A stretch of 21,338 nucleotides of DNA from Usnea hakonensis (taxonomy: Eukaryota; Ascomycota; Lecanoromycetes; Lecanorales; Parmeliaceae): contig BLJB01000494.1 in the NCBI GenBank assembly GCA_013423325.1, forward strand, positions 1 to 21,338. Reading direction: 5' to 3'. The number at the start of each line of letters is the position of its first letter. Position 1 is the stretch's first letter. Under the pieces are notes generated by a model. That model saw nothing but the letters and a program-made list of their open reading frames with translations. It made no database searches and was not told the DNA's origin. Of this stretch, positions 1-8,742 are shown in pieces. The position numbers and the translations under genes were made by a program.

Positions 1-60
1 ATTCGTAGCCATTCTCAATGAACAAGCAGTCAACCCACTACAGTCCCATTGTTTCGTGAC

Positions 61-1390
61 AGGTAGACTTTTACTACTACTCTTACTACTACTCTCTTTT
101 TCGGCCCTTAACCTAGCTATCTACGCACTATCTTATAGCGTAGACTTATTACTACTATTATTACTTATATTACTACCCTTACCGGCTATCTTTACGTACT
201 TATTGCGTCTTCCTTTGATCTCCTTCTTAGTCTCCTTACCTTTCTAGGCCTTAGAAGTAGCTTAATTTCCTATATCTATAGTGACCGGTTTCGCGGGGTT
301 CTTATAGTTATACTTCAGGTAACTATACTTACCGTAATTATAATATTAGTATAAGCTATAATCTCTTTAGTCTCTACTATTAGTCCTTCCTCCCGCCCTA
401 GGGCGATTATTACGGCCCTAGTAAACGGCTAGTACTATATCTTTAGCTAATTTATCCTGCTCTATACTTCGAAGCTCTATAATAACTTATTATAGTATAG
501 GGACGTCTCCTCTTCCGAGTACGTACTTAGCTATATCGTATTCGGATCCTTTATAGGCGTTAATAAGAACTAATACTAATACCTTATCTATAAGTACTAA
601 CTTAGGCCTTATATCTATAATCTAGTCGCGTTTCGTCCTAAGGTCTATAGCTATAGTATTAACGGTCTGATCGGCTGATTTTTAGTAGCTGATAAACTTG
701 GTAAATATCGTTAGGAGACGTCCTTTTCTACTTATACCGTGCAGTCTCTTGAGCTCTTCCTATGCTTCCTATGCACTATCGATATACTTTAGATAAGTCG
801 TCTAGGTCTCCTCCACACTATTAACGATTACTATTACTATCTAGGTATTAACTTGCCGCTATCTCGTAGCCGCTCTTATTATTGTAGGCTTAGGAATATA
901 GCCGTTTAACTAACCCGTTATCCCTCGTGATCTAAAGAGACGCTCGTGTGCCTGGGCCTATATATAGTAATTATAAGCCTTCAGAGTAGGTATTTTCGTT
1001 GGTAGTTTAGTGAATAATGACGCGGGCAGGTCCTTCGTAAGATCGATACTAGGCCTAGTATAACTATTATCTTCGTCTAATTCGTCGTCTAACTTATTAA
1101 TAGGCTCTATTAGATTATGGGATATTGATCTCGTTTCTCTTTTTATACTTGGGCCTCTTTTTGGTGACGCTGGTGATCCCTTACTAGCGGATGTACGATC
1201 CTCCCTAGGTAATAGCGCCGTGTTTCTTTGCTTAATTAACTTAATTGGCTCTATAGTGGTTAATTGAGGGTCCCTAATACTACTAGGGATAAGAATCTCG
1301 TCTATAATAGTATACGGAAGTAATATAACCTAGTTAATAGCTAACCGGGCTTATAACCTATTAGTTATTATAACGAGATTTTGGTGGAAA
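61..1390 (-). mobile_element. RIP-degraded Ty1/copia retrotransposon remnant (gag region)
   Basis: One minus-strand reading frame can be followed from about 1340 to the window edge, interrupted only by TAA/TAG codons of the kind RIP makes from CAA, CAG and TGG. It reads like copia Gag. An N-terminal block near 905-985 (LPTKIPTLKAYNYY, then an AQAHERLFRSRGITG stretch) resembles the copia 'NYxxW...LLRSKGxWG' region. A middle block (EELKRLHGISRKGRLL) follows at about 707-762. A CX2CX4HX4C zinc-knuckle spacing sits at 304-345, with every ligand now Tyr. The DNA is extremely TA-rich and CA/TG-poor: bases 301-360 contain 17 TA, one CA and no TG. That is the footprint of RIP, a premeiotic C-to-T mutation of repeats in ascomycetes. 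Protease, integrase and RT are not seen. The RIP signature stops abruptly near position 60, so the piece in this window is a fragment. The element is non-functional. The family assignment rests on the gag pattern and is fairly confident. Confidence 0.8.
304..345 (-). pseudogene. fossil gag CCHC zinc knuckle, all ligands mutated to Tyr
   Basis: The minus-strand codons give YYNYGKYSYLKYNYK. The tyrosines fall exactly on the CX2CX4HX4C spacing. Each change (TGT/TGC to TAT/TAC, CAC to TAC) is a single RIP-type transition in a CA/TG context. Nucleocapsid zinc knuckles in copia Gag bind RNA during packaging, and this one cannot bind zinc. Confidence 0.75.
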
Positions 1391-1591
1391 CAATTGCTTT
1401 CACTATTTGGTAGCTTAGGGCTAGGACTACTCCTCTGCGCTAGTCCTATTTAGGAAGGATAAGGCTCAAATAACAATTGCAGAAAGGTATAAAGAAAAAT
1501 CTATGTAGGTGGGTATAGGCCAGTTATGTAGACCTCTATGGGAGGCTACCCCTTCCATGATCACCAATGGTAGGCTAGCGTATACATTCCA
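1347..1591 (-). repeat. probable 5' LTR and primer-binding region of the copia remnant
   Basis: On the minus strand, the expected order LTR, primer-binding site, gag is met here. Bases 1347-1360 read TAGGTTATAAGCCC, which looks like a RIP-altered copia primer-binding site of the TGGTATCAGAGC type. Just upstream of it in element orientation, 1361-1591 has LTR-like character: a TATA-like ctttatacc segment, no open frame, and a possible TG-type start near 1586-1591. Exact ends and a target-site duplication are not determinable, because the partner LTR is not in the window. The stretch is much less RIP-altered than gag. Moderate confidence in an LTR, low confidence in its ends. Confidence 0.45.
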
Positions 1592-1611
1592 TGGTCAGAC
1601 CCCTGGACCAT
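1591..1611. repeat. short inverted repeat at the outer LTR edge
   Basis: ATGGTC at 1591-1596 is the inverse complement of GACCAT at 1606-1611, around a 9-base spacer. More ATGG/CCAT arms lie at 1555-1570 and 1608-1623. It may be part of the LTR end or of the host promoter. No function is inferred. Confidence 0.4.
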
Positions 1612-1683
1612 TCCCTAGTGGTTATAGCTCCATTTTGACTGCAAGCTAATTACCGAATTGCAGGCCCATTCCAACAATCATCG

Positions 1684-3402
1684 TTGACATCGCGCTACAT
1701 CGCATTATCCCATGTCTGGGCAGACGGCTTAGGGAATCCCTTCCAAAATTCGTTACCTCGCTGCCAACTAGAGTTCCTCCACAAAATCATCAAAGAATAC
1801 AACGTTAAATTATTAAAGTCCGGGGCATACCAAGACATACTGCTATGGATTGACACTCTGTGCTGCCCTGTGGAGCCTGGAAAGGCAAAGAATATTGCTC
1901 TAGGATCTATGAAAAAGACTTATCTAGAAGCTACCCGTGTACTTGTTCTCGACAGGTCATTACGGGTACACTGTTCTACGACAATGGATCCTGTCGAAGC
2001 TTGTATAAGGATCATGAGCTCAGGCTGGACTCGCCGACTTTGGACTTTACAGGAAGCCGCACTCCCAGCAAGAAATTGTCGACTCTCTTTTTTGTTCAGA
2101 GACGGAGCCATAAATATACACGACCTTCTACAACAACTGTTCCAGATTCTGAGATCAAGTGTTGGTATGAAGGGACTCGTCAGTAACATTGTCTGTGAAA
2201 TTACAACATTCGCGTCATTTCCTATTGAATATGAAGGCGATCTCCGGCAGGATCTTGGAACCCTTGAGATTGCTCTCAGACATCGATCCGTCAGCGTCCC
2301 TTACGATGAGCCGCTACTTATTGCCAATCTTCTAGATCTGAGTGTAGACGATATACTCCAAGGCCCTTGTCCGATAGCGGATTGCGCGAACGTCGGTTGT
2401 GATCATTCTCGAATTCATCGAATGTGGTCCCTAATGCCTGCGGCATTCCGAGGTATATCCAAGAACATTATCCTCCATGTCGGCCCCAGATTGTTTGAAC
2501 CAGGGTTCAGATGGGCTCCATCGACACTGTTGTATCATGAACCTCAGAACCTTCCACTTTGGCTACGGACAAGCGAGAAAATGGAAGGTACATCTAGCAC
2601 TAGCGAATTTGAGTTCCCTGAGAGAACCATGGGCTTGACGATAGATTACACAAGCCGAGGCATACCGACTGACCGTGGTCTACTGGTTTGCTTTGCCGGC
2701 TACAGCTTGTCTTTGGCGCCTGGTGTGGCATCGAACCCTTGGAAGGTGCTAAGGCGGGAAGGTAGCATGTATCTGCGTAATGTCGATGGGACGTGGTTCC
2801 AAGTCAACCGCCGATTGCCCGCGGAGAAAGACTCGTTCTTCTCCGCTAAGTCGTTCTATGAGATCGTTCAGGGGGAGAGCAATCTTTGGATCATGTATGA
2901 AACTATCTCCCAAGCAAACGGTTCACAGTCGGTCCAGCTCGGACTTCTAGTGCAACTACTATCCGACGGAGAGGGTATCAAATACGTCCAATCTAAGCTA
3001 CATATTAGCATCATGCTTCTGACAAAACCCATGCAAAAGCTATTCGAAGCAGCCTACGAGTCCGCTAAGGAGGTCACTCGAGACTTGTCGATAAGCCGGT
3101 TAGCCGTAAATCCTGATGGCGAAAGCGAGAAAAGCGGTGACGTGGACTCCGCCATGCCGGAGGAAGGGAAATACGATGACGCAAACATACATTACGAGGT
3201 GGAGTCCTCCATATTGGAGCAGAAAATCGACCTAATCGCGATCCAAAAAGCTATTCAAGACATCAGAGCTCTTGCTGATACTTTGTCGACCGATGGCGAT
3301 GGCATTCGACTTTTCAAGGAACTTATTGCTAAGTGGGTAGTGGGCAATTATGGCTACCTGGGTCCGAGCACGACAAAGGAGCAACAATGGTGTTGCGATT
3401 GA
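1684..3402 (+). pseudogene. HET-domain protein, 5'-truncated (heterokaryon incompatibility family)
   Basis: HET-domain proteins drive allorecognition and programmed cell death after fusion of unlike hyphae. The open frame carries the three hallmark blocks, numbered from the TTG at 1684: YIALSHVWADGLGN (residues 5-18), LLWIDTLCC (53-61) and WTRRLWTLQEAAL (115-127). A long tail of about 440 residues with no recognised domain follows, including a Cys-rich CPIADCANVGCDH segment typical of this subfamily. The frame opens after a TGA at 1636 and has no ATG until 1909, which lies beyond the first two HET blocks. A normal protein would have upstream sequence. An AG acceptor at 1662-1663 (ttgcag) could join a lost upstream exon. 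The copia LTR ends roughly 50-100 bases upstream, so insertion or rearrangement probably removed the 5' end. No internal stop is seen, so the damage is either recent or rescued by an upstream exon outside the window. HET identity is very secure. Pseudogene status is inference. Confidence 0.8.
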
Positions 3403-4087
3403 GCAAATAAGAATGAAAATACCGACCATGAATCATGATGGAAAAGCGGAAAGAGAGGTCACTGGTGGTTGGCATTTGGCAAGTCTAAAAATAGTCCGCC
3501 CTCCTGCAGAGCTTCATGCAGGTCATCCACTAATCCAATCCACTACGATCCGGTTTCCCTCGGCTCTGTTCACGCTAAATCCCGTCCTTGGGCAAGACGC
3601 CTTCTTCATTCGTACATAAAGTATAGGTATCCATATCAAGCACTAGGACTGCCGACACGTTCTTGCTTACTATTTGCTTCCGACTGCTCACTTGCATATG
3701 CATCTTGCATAAGCTTATATGCAACATGCGGCATCTGCGCAAATCAGCTTCAAGGACACCTCTTAGCTTACCTCGCTTCTGGAACGATCAGCGGAGAAAA
3801 GTATCGTGTATGGTTCGCAGTTCGGATCGCAGCGACTGATTCGACATAGCGACTCTCAATAAAGCGGATTACATGCGCCATCGTTTCTGGAAATCGACGA
3901 AATCGATTTCCTTGGCAAAATGGGCAGCGTTCTCGATCTCTCTTGCAGTCTGATATTCCCTCAACCCCCCACGTTAATAAGGACTCTAAGTTCACATCTA
4001 CTTTCTCTCCATCTCTTGTGTCTCTTGCATCAACTATAACATTCTAAAAGCACTGTGAGGCTGAGATCTGTCGCCAAGGCCCACGCC
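3403..4087. other. intergenic, HET 3' flank and peroxidase promoter
   Basis: No convincing gene is seen. Open frames here lack exon signals or family resemblance. The stretch holds an inverted repeat at 3705-3724 and pyrimidine-rich sequence just upstream of the peroxidase ATG (about 4000-4040), as is common in fungal core promoters. Confidence 0.6.
3705..3724. repeat. inverted repeat TTGCATA-N6-TATGCAA
   Basis: Seven-base perfect arms (3705-3711 and 3718-3724) enclose AGCTTA. A related TTGCATATGCAT lies at 3692-3703. It could be a regulatory-protein site for the downstream peroxidase gene, or chance. Confidence 0.5.
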
Positions 4088-6108
4088 ATGCATAAACTTC
4101 TCTCCATCTGCATATCTTTGGTGGCCCTGAGGAGTGTCACAGCGCAATGGGTTGCCAATACACAGACTCTTATCATCAAGGAAATCGAGCATCTTTACCT
4201 CGATGCGGCACCTTCTGGCATCTTGTCTGCCATCACACCTTGTTCGAATTACTATGACCCTTCTACTGGCGGTTCGAACAACAATCTTGGCATGAATACT
4301 GCCGCAGAATGGATCCGGACTGCTTTCCGTATGTTGCTAGGATTTCATAGAACCCTTTCAAGTACAGGAGAATTGTCTGCAAAAGCTGTTGGTCGTTTTC
4401 TTCCGAGGATATGTTGTCCTCATTCGAAATTTCAGAGTTGTCCGCTGCGCTTTTTCCAAATCAAAAGATAAAAGGTGTCGTGTACTTGGATCCAGTTCAA
4501 AAGTCCTGAAATGTTACAGATGACTTCGTAACGGCAAACATCTACAGCGAAACGGGCGGCATTGACGCCTCCATTGGCTTCGAGACCACACGTGCCGAGA
4601 ATGTTGGCCCGGCATTCAACGATGCTCTCACATTCTTTAGCTACTTCATCAGCGACAAAGTATCCAGTGAGTCCTGCTCTTCCGAGCTATCCAGCCGTTC
4701 TTACTCAGAGTGTGATACTGATTACTCGACAGTGTCCGATCTGATAGCTTTGGGCACCGTAATGGCTGTTGGAGCTTGTGGAGGGCCACACGTTGAGATG
4801 AAAGGTGGCCGTGTTGACGCAACCGCCGCCGGACCGAGTGGTGTTCCTGAGCCCGAGACCAGTCTTCAGGATACGTTGACCGATTTCTCGAACGCTGGTT
4901 TCGTTACCGATGACGCCATCACCCTCACGGCCTGTGGGCACACCATGGGAGGAGTCCATCACAGCACCTTTCCCCAAGCTGTACCAGCCAGCGCGGACTC
5001 TTCTACTAATACCGACGGTCGAATCGCCTTTGACGAAACCGTCGCCGTCTTTGACGTTGGCACTGTATCCGACTTTGTTCAAGGAACAGGCGGTAAGGGT
5101 GGCCCATTGGTCACAACTACCAATAAGACCGTGAACTCGGATTTCCGGATATACACCGCCGATAAGAATTCCACCATGACCAGACTATCACAGTCTTCAA
5201 GTTACTTTGCAAGCCAATGTTCGACGATTTTCGCACGGATGCTCGAGACCATCCCCCAAGGAGTCACGTTAACGGCAGCCGTGGACCCAACATCGAGCAC
5301 CAATGTGAGACCTTACAACATAGCACTCAACATCGACTGGAAAGGTGACATGACCCTCACCGGGAACATCAGGGTTCGCACCTCCCACACCCCATTGAAC
5401 CCACTACCTGCCACTAACCAAACCAGTACATCCAAGTCTCCGGCGCCGCCGCCGCCCCAAATACCTTACCGTAAGTCTCCCCACTCCCCCACACGCCCAT
5501 CCCCCCCACAAACCACCTCCCCCACTAACACCCAACCCCCCAGCATCACCCTCGTCAACCGCGCCGGCCAAACAACCACCACCACCGTAACCGCGCAAAT
5601 CTCCACCTCAGACACCGGCACCGGCATCTGGGGCGCCACACACTCCTACCCCTTCACCCTCGCCTTCCCCGCCACCGTCGGCCTCTCGGGCGTCCTCGCC
5701 TCAGGCCAAAACTTCACCTTCCAAGACACCATGTTCGCCGTGCCCTCCCTCTCCCCCGTCTCCCCCACCCCGGCCACCTTCGCCACCACCCCCTCCCTCT
5801 CCACCACCACAACCACTTACGCCATCAACATCACAATCGCCTACCTCACCGCCTCCCCGCCCGCGTCCCTCGTCGCGACCTTCAAGATCCCGAAACCGCA
5901 AACGGGGAGTGTGGCGCCGTATATTGATGCTTCGACGACGGCTACGTTGGCGTTGATTGGGGAGACGGCGGGCGGGTTTGCGTTGTATAGTGCTGTTACG
6001 GAGATCGGGTTGAGCGCGAAGCAGGCGTATGGGGTTAGTGTGGATGTGGCGGTGTCGGGGCAGGCGGCCGGGATGATGTTTTATAAGCCGTTTTCGGCGA
6101 ATCAGTGA
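4088..6108 (+). CDS. secreted class II-like haem peroxidase with long C-terminal extension
   Basis: Secreted fungal peroxidases reduce H2O2 using a haem iron and oxidise phenolic or other substrates outside the cell. The exon model is 4088-4328, 4520-4666, 4733-5373, 5427-5470 and 5544-6108 (545 aa). The introns use GTATGT, GTGAGT, GTTCGC and GTAAGT donors. The third and fourth contain CACTAAC branch sites. The ATG at 4088 begins a signal peptide of about 19 residues, ending near VTAQ. Splicing the first intron creates the distal haem motif: R77 and H81 in IRTAFHD. The proximal histidine is H199 in TACGHTMGGVHH, and GGRVDA (about 154-159) is the usual motif between them. Residues beyond about 340 form a Thr/Ser/Pro-rich tail of some 200 aa with no WSC or other motif I recognise. 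The tail's third base is strongly C-biased at 5540-5880. Substrate cannot be predicted. The family call and exon model are solid. Confidence 0.88.
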
Positions 6109-6781
6109 GGTGGTTGGGGCGATGTAGGGGGGTTGCGGCGGGCCAATGCCATGCTAGTGATGTCTACTTCTTTAACAGTATTGGAGCTACTAGTGTGGAA
6201 TGTATTGCTTGCGGGCTAGAGATGTAAACATGCGCGTTAATCTAGTAATTGATACTTGATTCCCTTGACTATTGGGATTGGCTCGAGCAGGAGCTGGGGG
6301 TTCCTGTGTTGACATCTTTTGGTTTACTCTCAGCACTTCTCGGGCGGTAGGGTGGTCTGGGTTGGATTGGGTTATTTTTGCTTTGCTTTGCTTTTGTGGT
6401 GGGGTATAGTGGTTCTAGGGAATTGGGGGGGTGGAGTGGCTAGGTAGGATGAACCGGAGGGTGGAATGGCTCACATGGTTCAGGATATCTTATCTCTGTA
6501 AAGCAGGGAAGGCGAGTGTTGCCCTGTGGTGTAAAGGCTACATGATTTCAGAGTGTCGTGCACACTGGAATCAGGTCATTTATTGTTGCAGCACGTCTTG
6601 ATTTTTAGGGAATCGATTTCCATATACTGCCTCGGTCGTGATGGAGGTGATACCTAGTGAGGACAAGAAGAGCCATCATCGACTCCGGTAGAGACTGGAT
6701 CACAGTCTCAGCTTCCAAGCAATTCGCACGCCTAACCAACCCCACCTCAAACCTCCCCAACACCAACGCACCCACAGCATC
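6109..6781. other. intergenic between convergent peroxidase and secreted-protein genes
   Basis: This is shared 3' flank. It contains a TTTGC-repeat stretch near 6379-6394 and G-rich runs. No coding signal is seen on either strand. Confidence 0.6.
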
Positions 6782-7351
6782 TCACGCCCCAACCGGTTCC
6801 ACAAACCTCACCCACACAGTCGCCTTAATAGCCTCCCCAACCGTCACCACAAACCGCATCTGCGTCGCCCCCGCGCTCACCACCGCCTCTTTCAAAACCT
6901 CCAGTGCCGCAATCGCCAATTCCTTAGTCAACCAGTCCTCGCCTGCATGCGGCGATGCGAGCCGGAGCGAGAACCTAACGCTTCTTACCGCAATCGAGAA
7001 AGGACCCGGTAGGCCAATTATGGCGTCATAGCGGGCGATTTGCGTGTCGATTGCGAAGACTAGGGCTTCGGTTTGGGCTCTGTCGACGGGGTGCGTGAGG
7101 TGGAGGAAGTGGAGGGAAGCTGGAGGGTTTTGTCGAGGGATGGTGATGGCGAAGGGTGCTTCGGGCCAGGTGCGGGGAGGCCAGGGTGCTGTGCTGTTGA
7201 TGGTTTGAGCGGAGGGAGGATGGGTTGTGTTGATGGGGAGATTGAGGGATGGGGTAAAAAGGGACAAGTCTGGCGGTAAGGTTAAAGATGTTGCGAAGGG
7301 TAATCTGAAAATTGACGTGAAGATAATGATGAGGCACAGAGAAGTAGACAT
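6782..7351 (-). CDS. predicted secreted protein of unknown function (189 aa)
   Basis: This is a single-exon frame starting at the ATG at 7349-7351. Residues 1-21 are a clear signal peptide (Leu/Ile/Phe core, LIIIFTSIFRLPFATS). The mature part begins with a Pro/Thr/Asn-rich segment with possible N-glycosylation sites (NTT and NST), then the motif WPPRTWPEAPF. It ends in an alternating hydrophobic/charged region of about 110 residues consistent with alpha/beta fold strands (RYDAIIGLPGPFSIAVRSV; MRFVVTVGEAIKATVWVRF). Only one Cys lies outside the signal region at most, so it is not a Cys-rich effector type. I do not recognise the family, although WPPxP-containing secreted proteins of this size are common in filamentous fungi. 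It is convergent with the peroxidase. The frame, signal peptide and composition argue that it is a real gene. Confidence 0.65.
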   Translation of the reverse strand: MSTSLCLIIIFTSIFRLPFATSLTLPPDLSLFTPSLNLPINTTHPPSAQTINSTAPWPPRTWPEAPFAITIPRQNPPASLHFLHLTHPVDRAQTEALVFAIDTQIARYDAIIGLPGPFSIAVRSVRFSLRLASPHAGEDWLTKELAIAALEVLKEAVVSAGATQMRFVVTVGEAIKATVWVRFVEPVGA

Positions 7352-8199
7352 GACATGCCGGGAGGTTATTGTTCAAGCAGACCTCTGCTAACGAAGCATG
7401 AAGATATTTTCGGTCTCGTAGCTAGCGACGAAGGGCAAGAAGTGTGCTAGGTACAGACTGATGCAATTATGGGATTTTGGCCGTAATAGCCGACACTTTG
7501 GAAGAATGGCATCATAATTCATAGGAAAATTTTGGTATCAGCATGGCGTCCTATCGCATAATGACATGCCTTTCACAAAAACAGTTCTTCTTCTATGCGC
7601 ATTGGCGCGCTGATGTTGGGCGCATTTTTCTTAACCAGCCAACTGGCTTAAAACGCGGCATTCTCGCATCCATTAAATGGGGAAGACGCCCCGTGCCCGT
7701 TTGACATATAGTGGAGATAAAGCCAGGGTGGTTGATTTCAGTTGATCTGCCTATGAAGTTACGAGAAGAGCACTGTTCTTGTAGTTGAAGTGTCACCTAG
7801 TCTTCTCGAACTGGTATGATAAGTTTGGTAATCTCGTGCATTCTACGGAGTACTCAATATCGAATCTCCTCAGACTTTTCGAGAAAGATTTCACATCGCG
7901 GAACATGGGTTGCGCCGATGCTTGATCTATCAGTGGACTTGATGATACGCATCACACGAGATTTGATGCCCAGTGGAATTTCTCGTCACATTTTAAATTC
8001 GCAGACGACATATTCGTTGAGGAGCGGCCCTGGGTTTTGCCTTCGGATCGAAATTGGGAAATCCGGACCAATTTCACTATATAAGCTCGATCTCTTTCTT
8101 CTATACTCGCCGGTGCGTCTATTCAAGTATTTGACCTTTGAATGGGACAATCCAGCATAGATGGCTTGGAGAGGGTGCTCGACTTCAGGGAGGAAATCC
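7352..8199. other. gene-poor interval, left part
   Basis: Short frames on both strands (for example 7593-7796 minus and 7816-8160 plus) show no motif, start context or splice structure. The upstream region of the secreted-protein gene lies at its left end. Nothing else is supported. Confidence 0.55.
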
Positions 8200-8742
8200 C
8201 TAGAAGAATGCGAGACACAGGAGGTTCAAGAAGGGATGGCGGATCCAGGCTCTAACAGAATATGGAAAATACTGATCCAGAGCTGCTCTTGAGCGTGGAC
8301 AACGTAGAGCATTATTCCCGGAACACAGAAGACCGAAACTAAGCTTGGATTGCTTTCGATTTTCAAAACGAAACGAATCACCCAGACTTTCCTTGGTATC
8401 TGGCATCATGTCCTCGATCATCCTGTACTTGGTGGCTCTTTCTGTACCATGAGCTGTTTGCGTCCGTATGCTCTCAACTCCAAAAGTTGTTTGCCAGTGT
8501 TCGCATGCACGTGTTACAGCAATACTAAGACGTTCCCATGGCAGCGGGTGGAGAGAAGCCGTCGTAGACTGTAAATTCATCCCGAGAGCTTCTTGATAAG
8601 ACAACTGAAGTACCTTTGTGCGAGAGCGTAGAGGCGACCACTGAGGAATAGTACTCGATGCGAGGTTGAGGATGCCTCTTACTTCACAGCCTGTGTACTG
8701 AAGCGAATTTCGAGTACCAAAACCAGCTGACGTACGGGTCTT
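8200..8742 (-). other. uncertain 180-codon open frame, possible gene fragment
   Basis: The minus strand is open from just after a TGA at 8743-8745 to a stop at 8200. The first ATG is at 8578-8580. The translation has ordinary protein-like composition (CEVRGILNLASSTIPQW, then TRACEHWQTTFGVESIRTQ and an acidic stretch), but I recognise no family. AG acceptors near the start of the frame and a possible 43-nt intron at 8339-8381 (GTGATT...CTTAG) would give an alternative hydrophobic end at 8226. The length is somewhat more than expected by chance at this GC content, but a shadow frame cannot be excluded. Confidence 0.25.

Noticed and set aside
1..60. Copia protease-like DSG motif in the minus-strand frame at the window edge
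   Set aside because: A WDCSGLTAC string is present but does not align properly with the W-x-x-D-S-G active site. Too weak to call.
56..247. Leu-rich plus-strand frame
   Set aside because: It is a low-complexity shadow of the RIP-altered gag on the other strand (Ser/Lys codons read backwards). There is no real start.
3469..3849. 126-codon frame between HET and peroxidase genes
   Set aside because: No family resemblance, begins without an ATG context, and overlaps a different frame of equal quality.
4705..5082. 125-codon minus-strand frame over the peroxidase
   Set aside because: Antisense shadow of a well-supported exon.
6518..6600. tRNA-like stretch with TGGTGTAAAGGCTA resembling a D-arm
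   Set aside because: No GGTTCGAATCC T-arm, no pairing acceptor stem and no usable anticodon arm.
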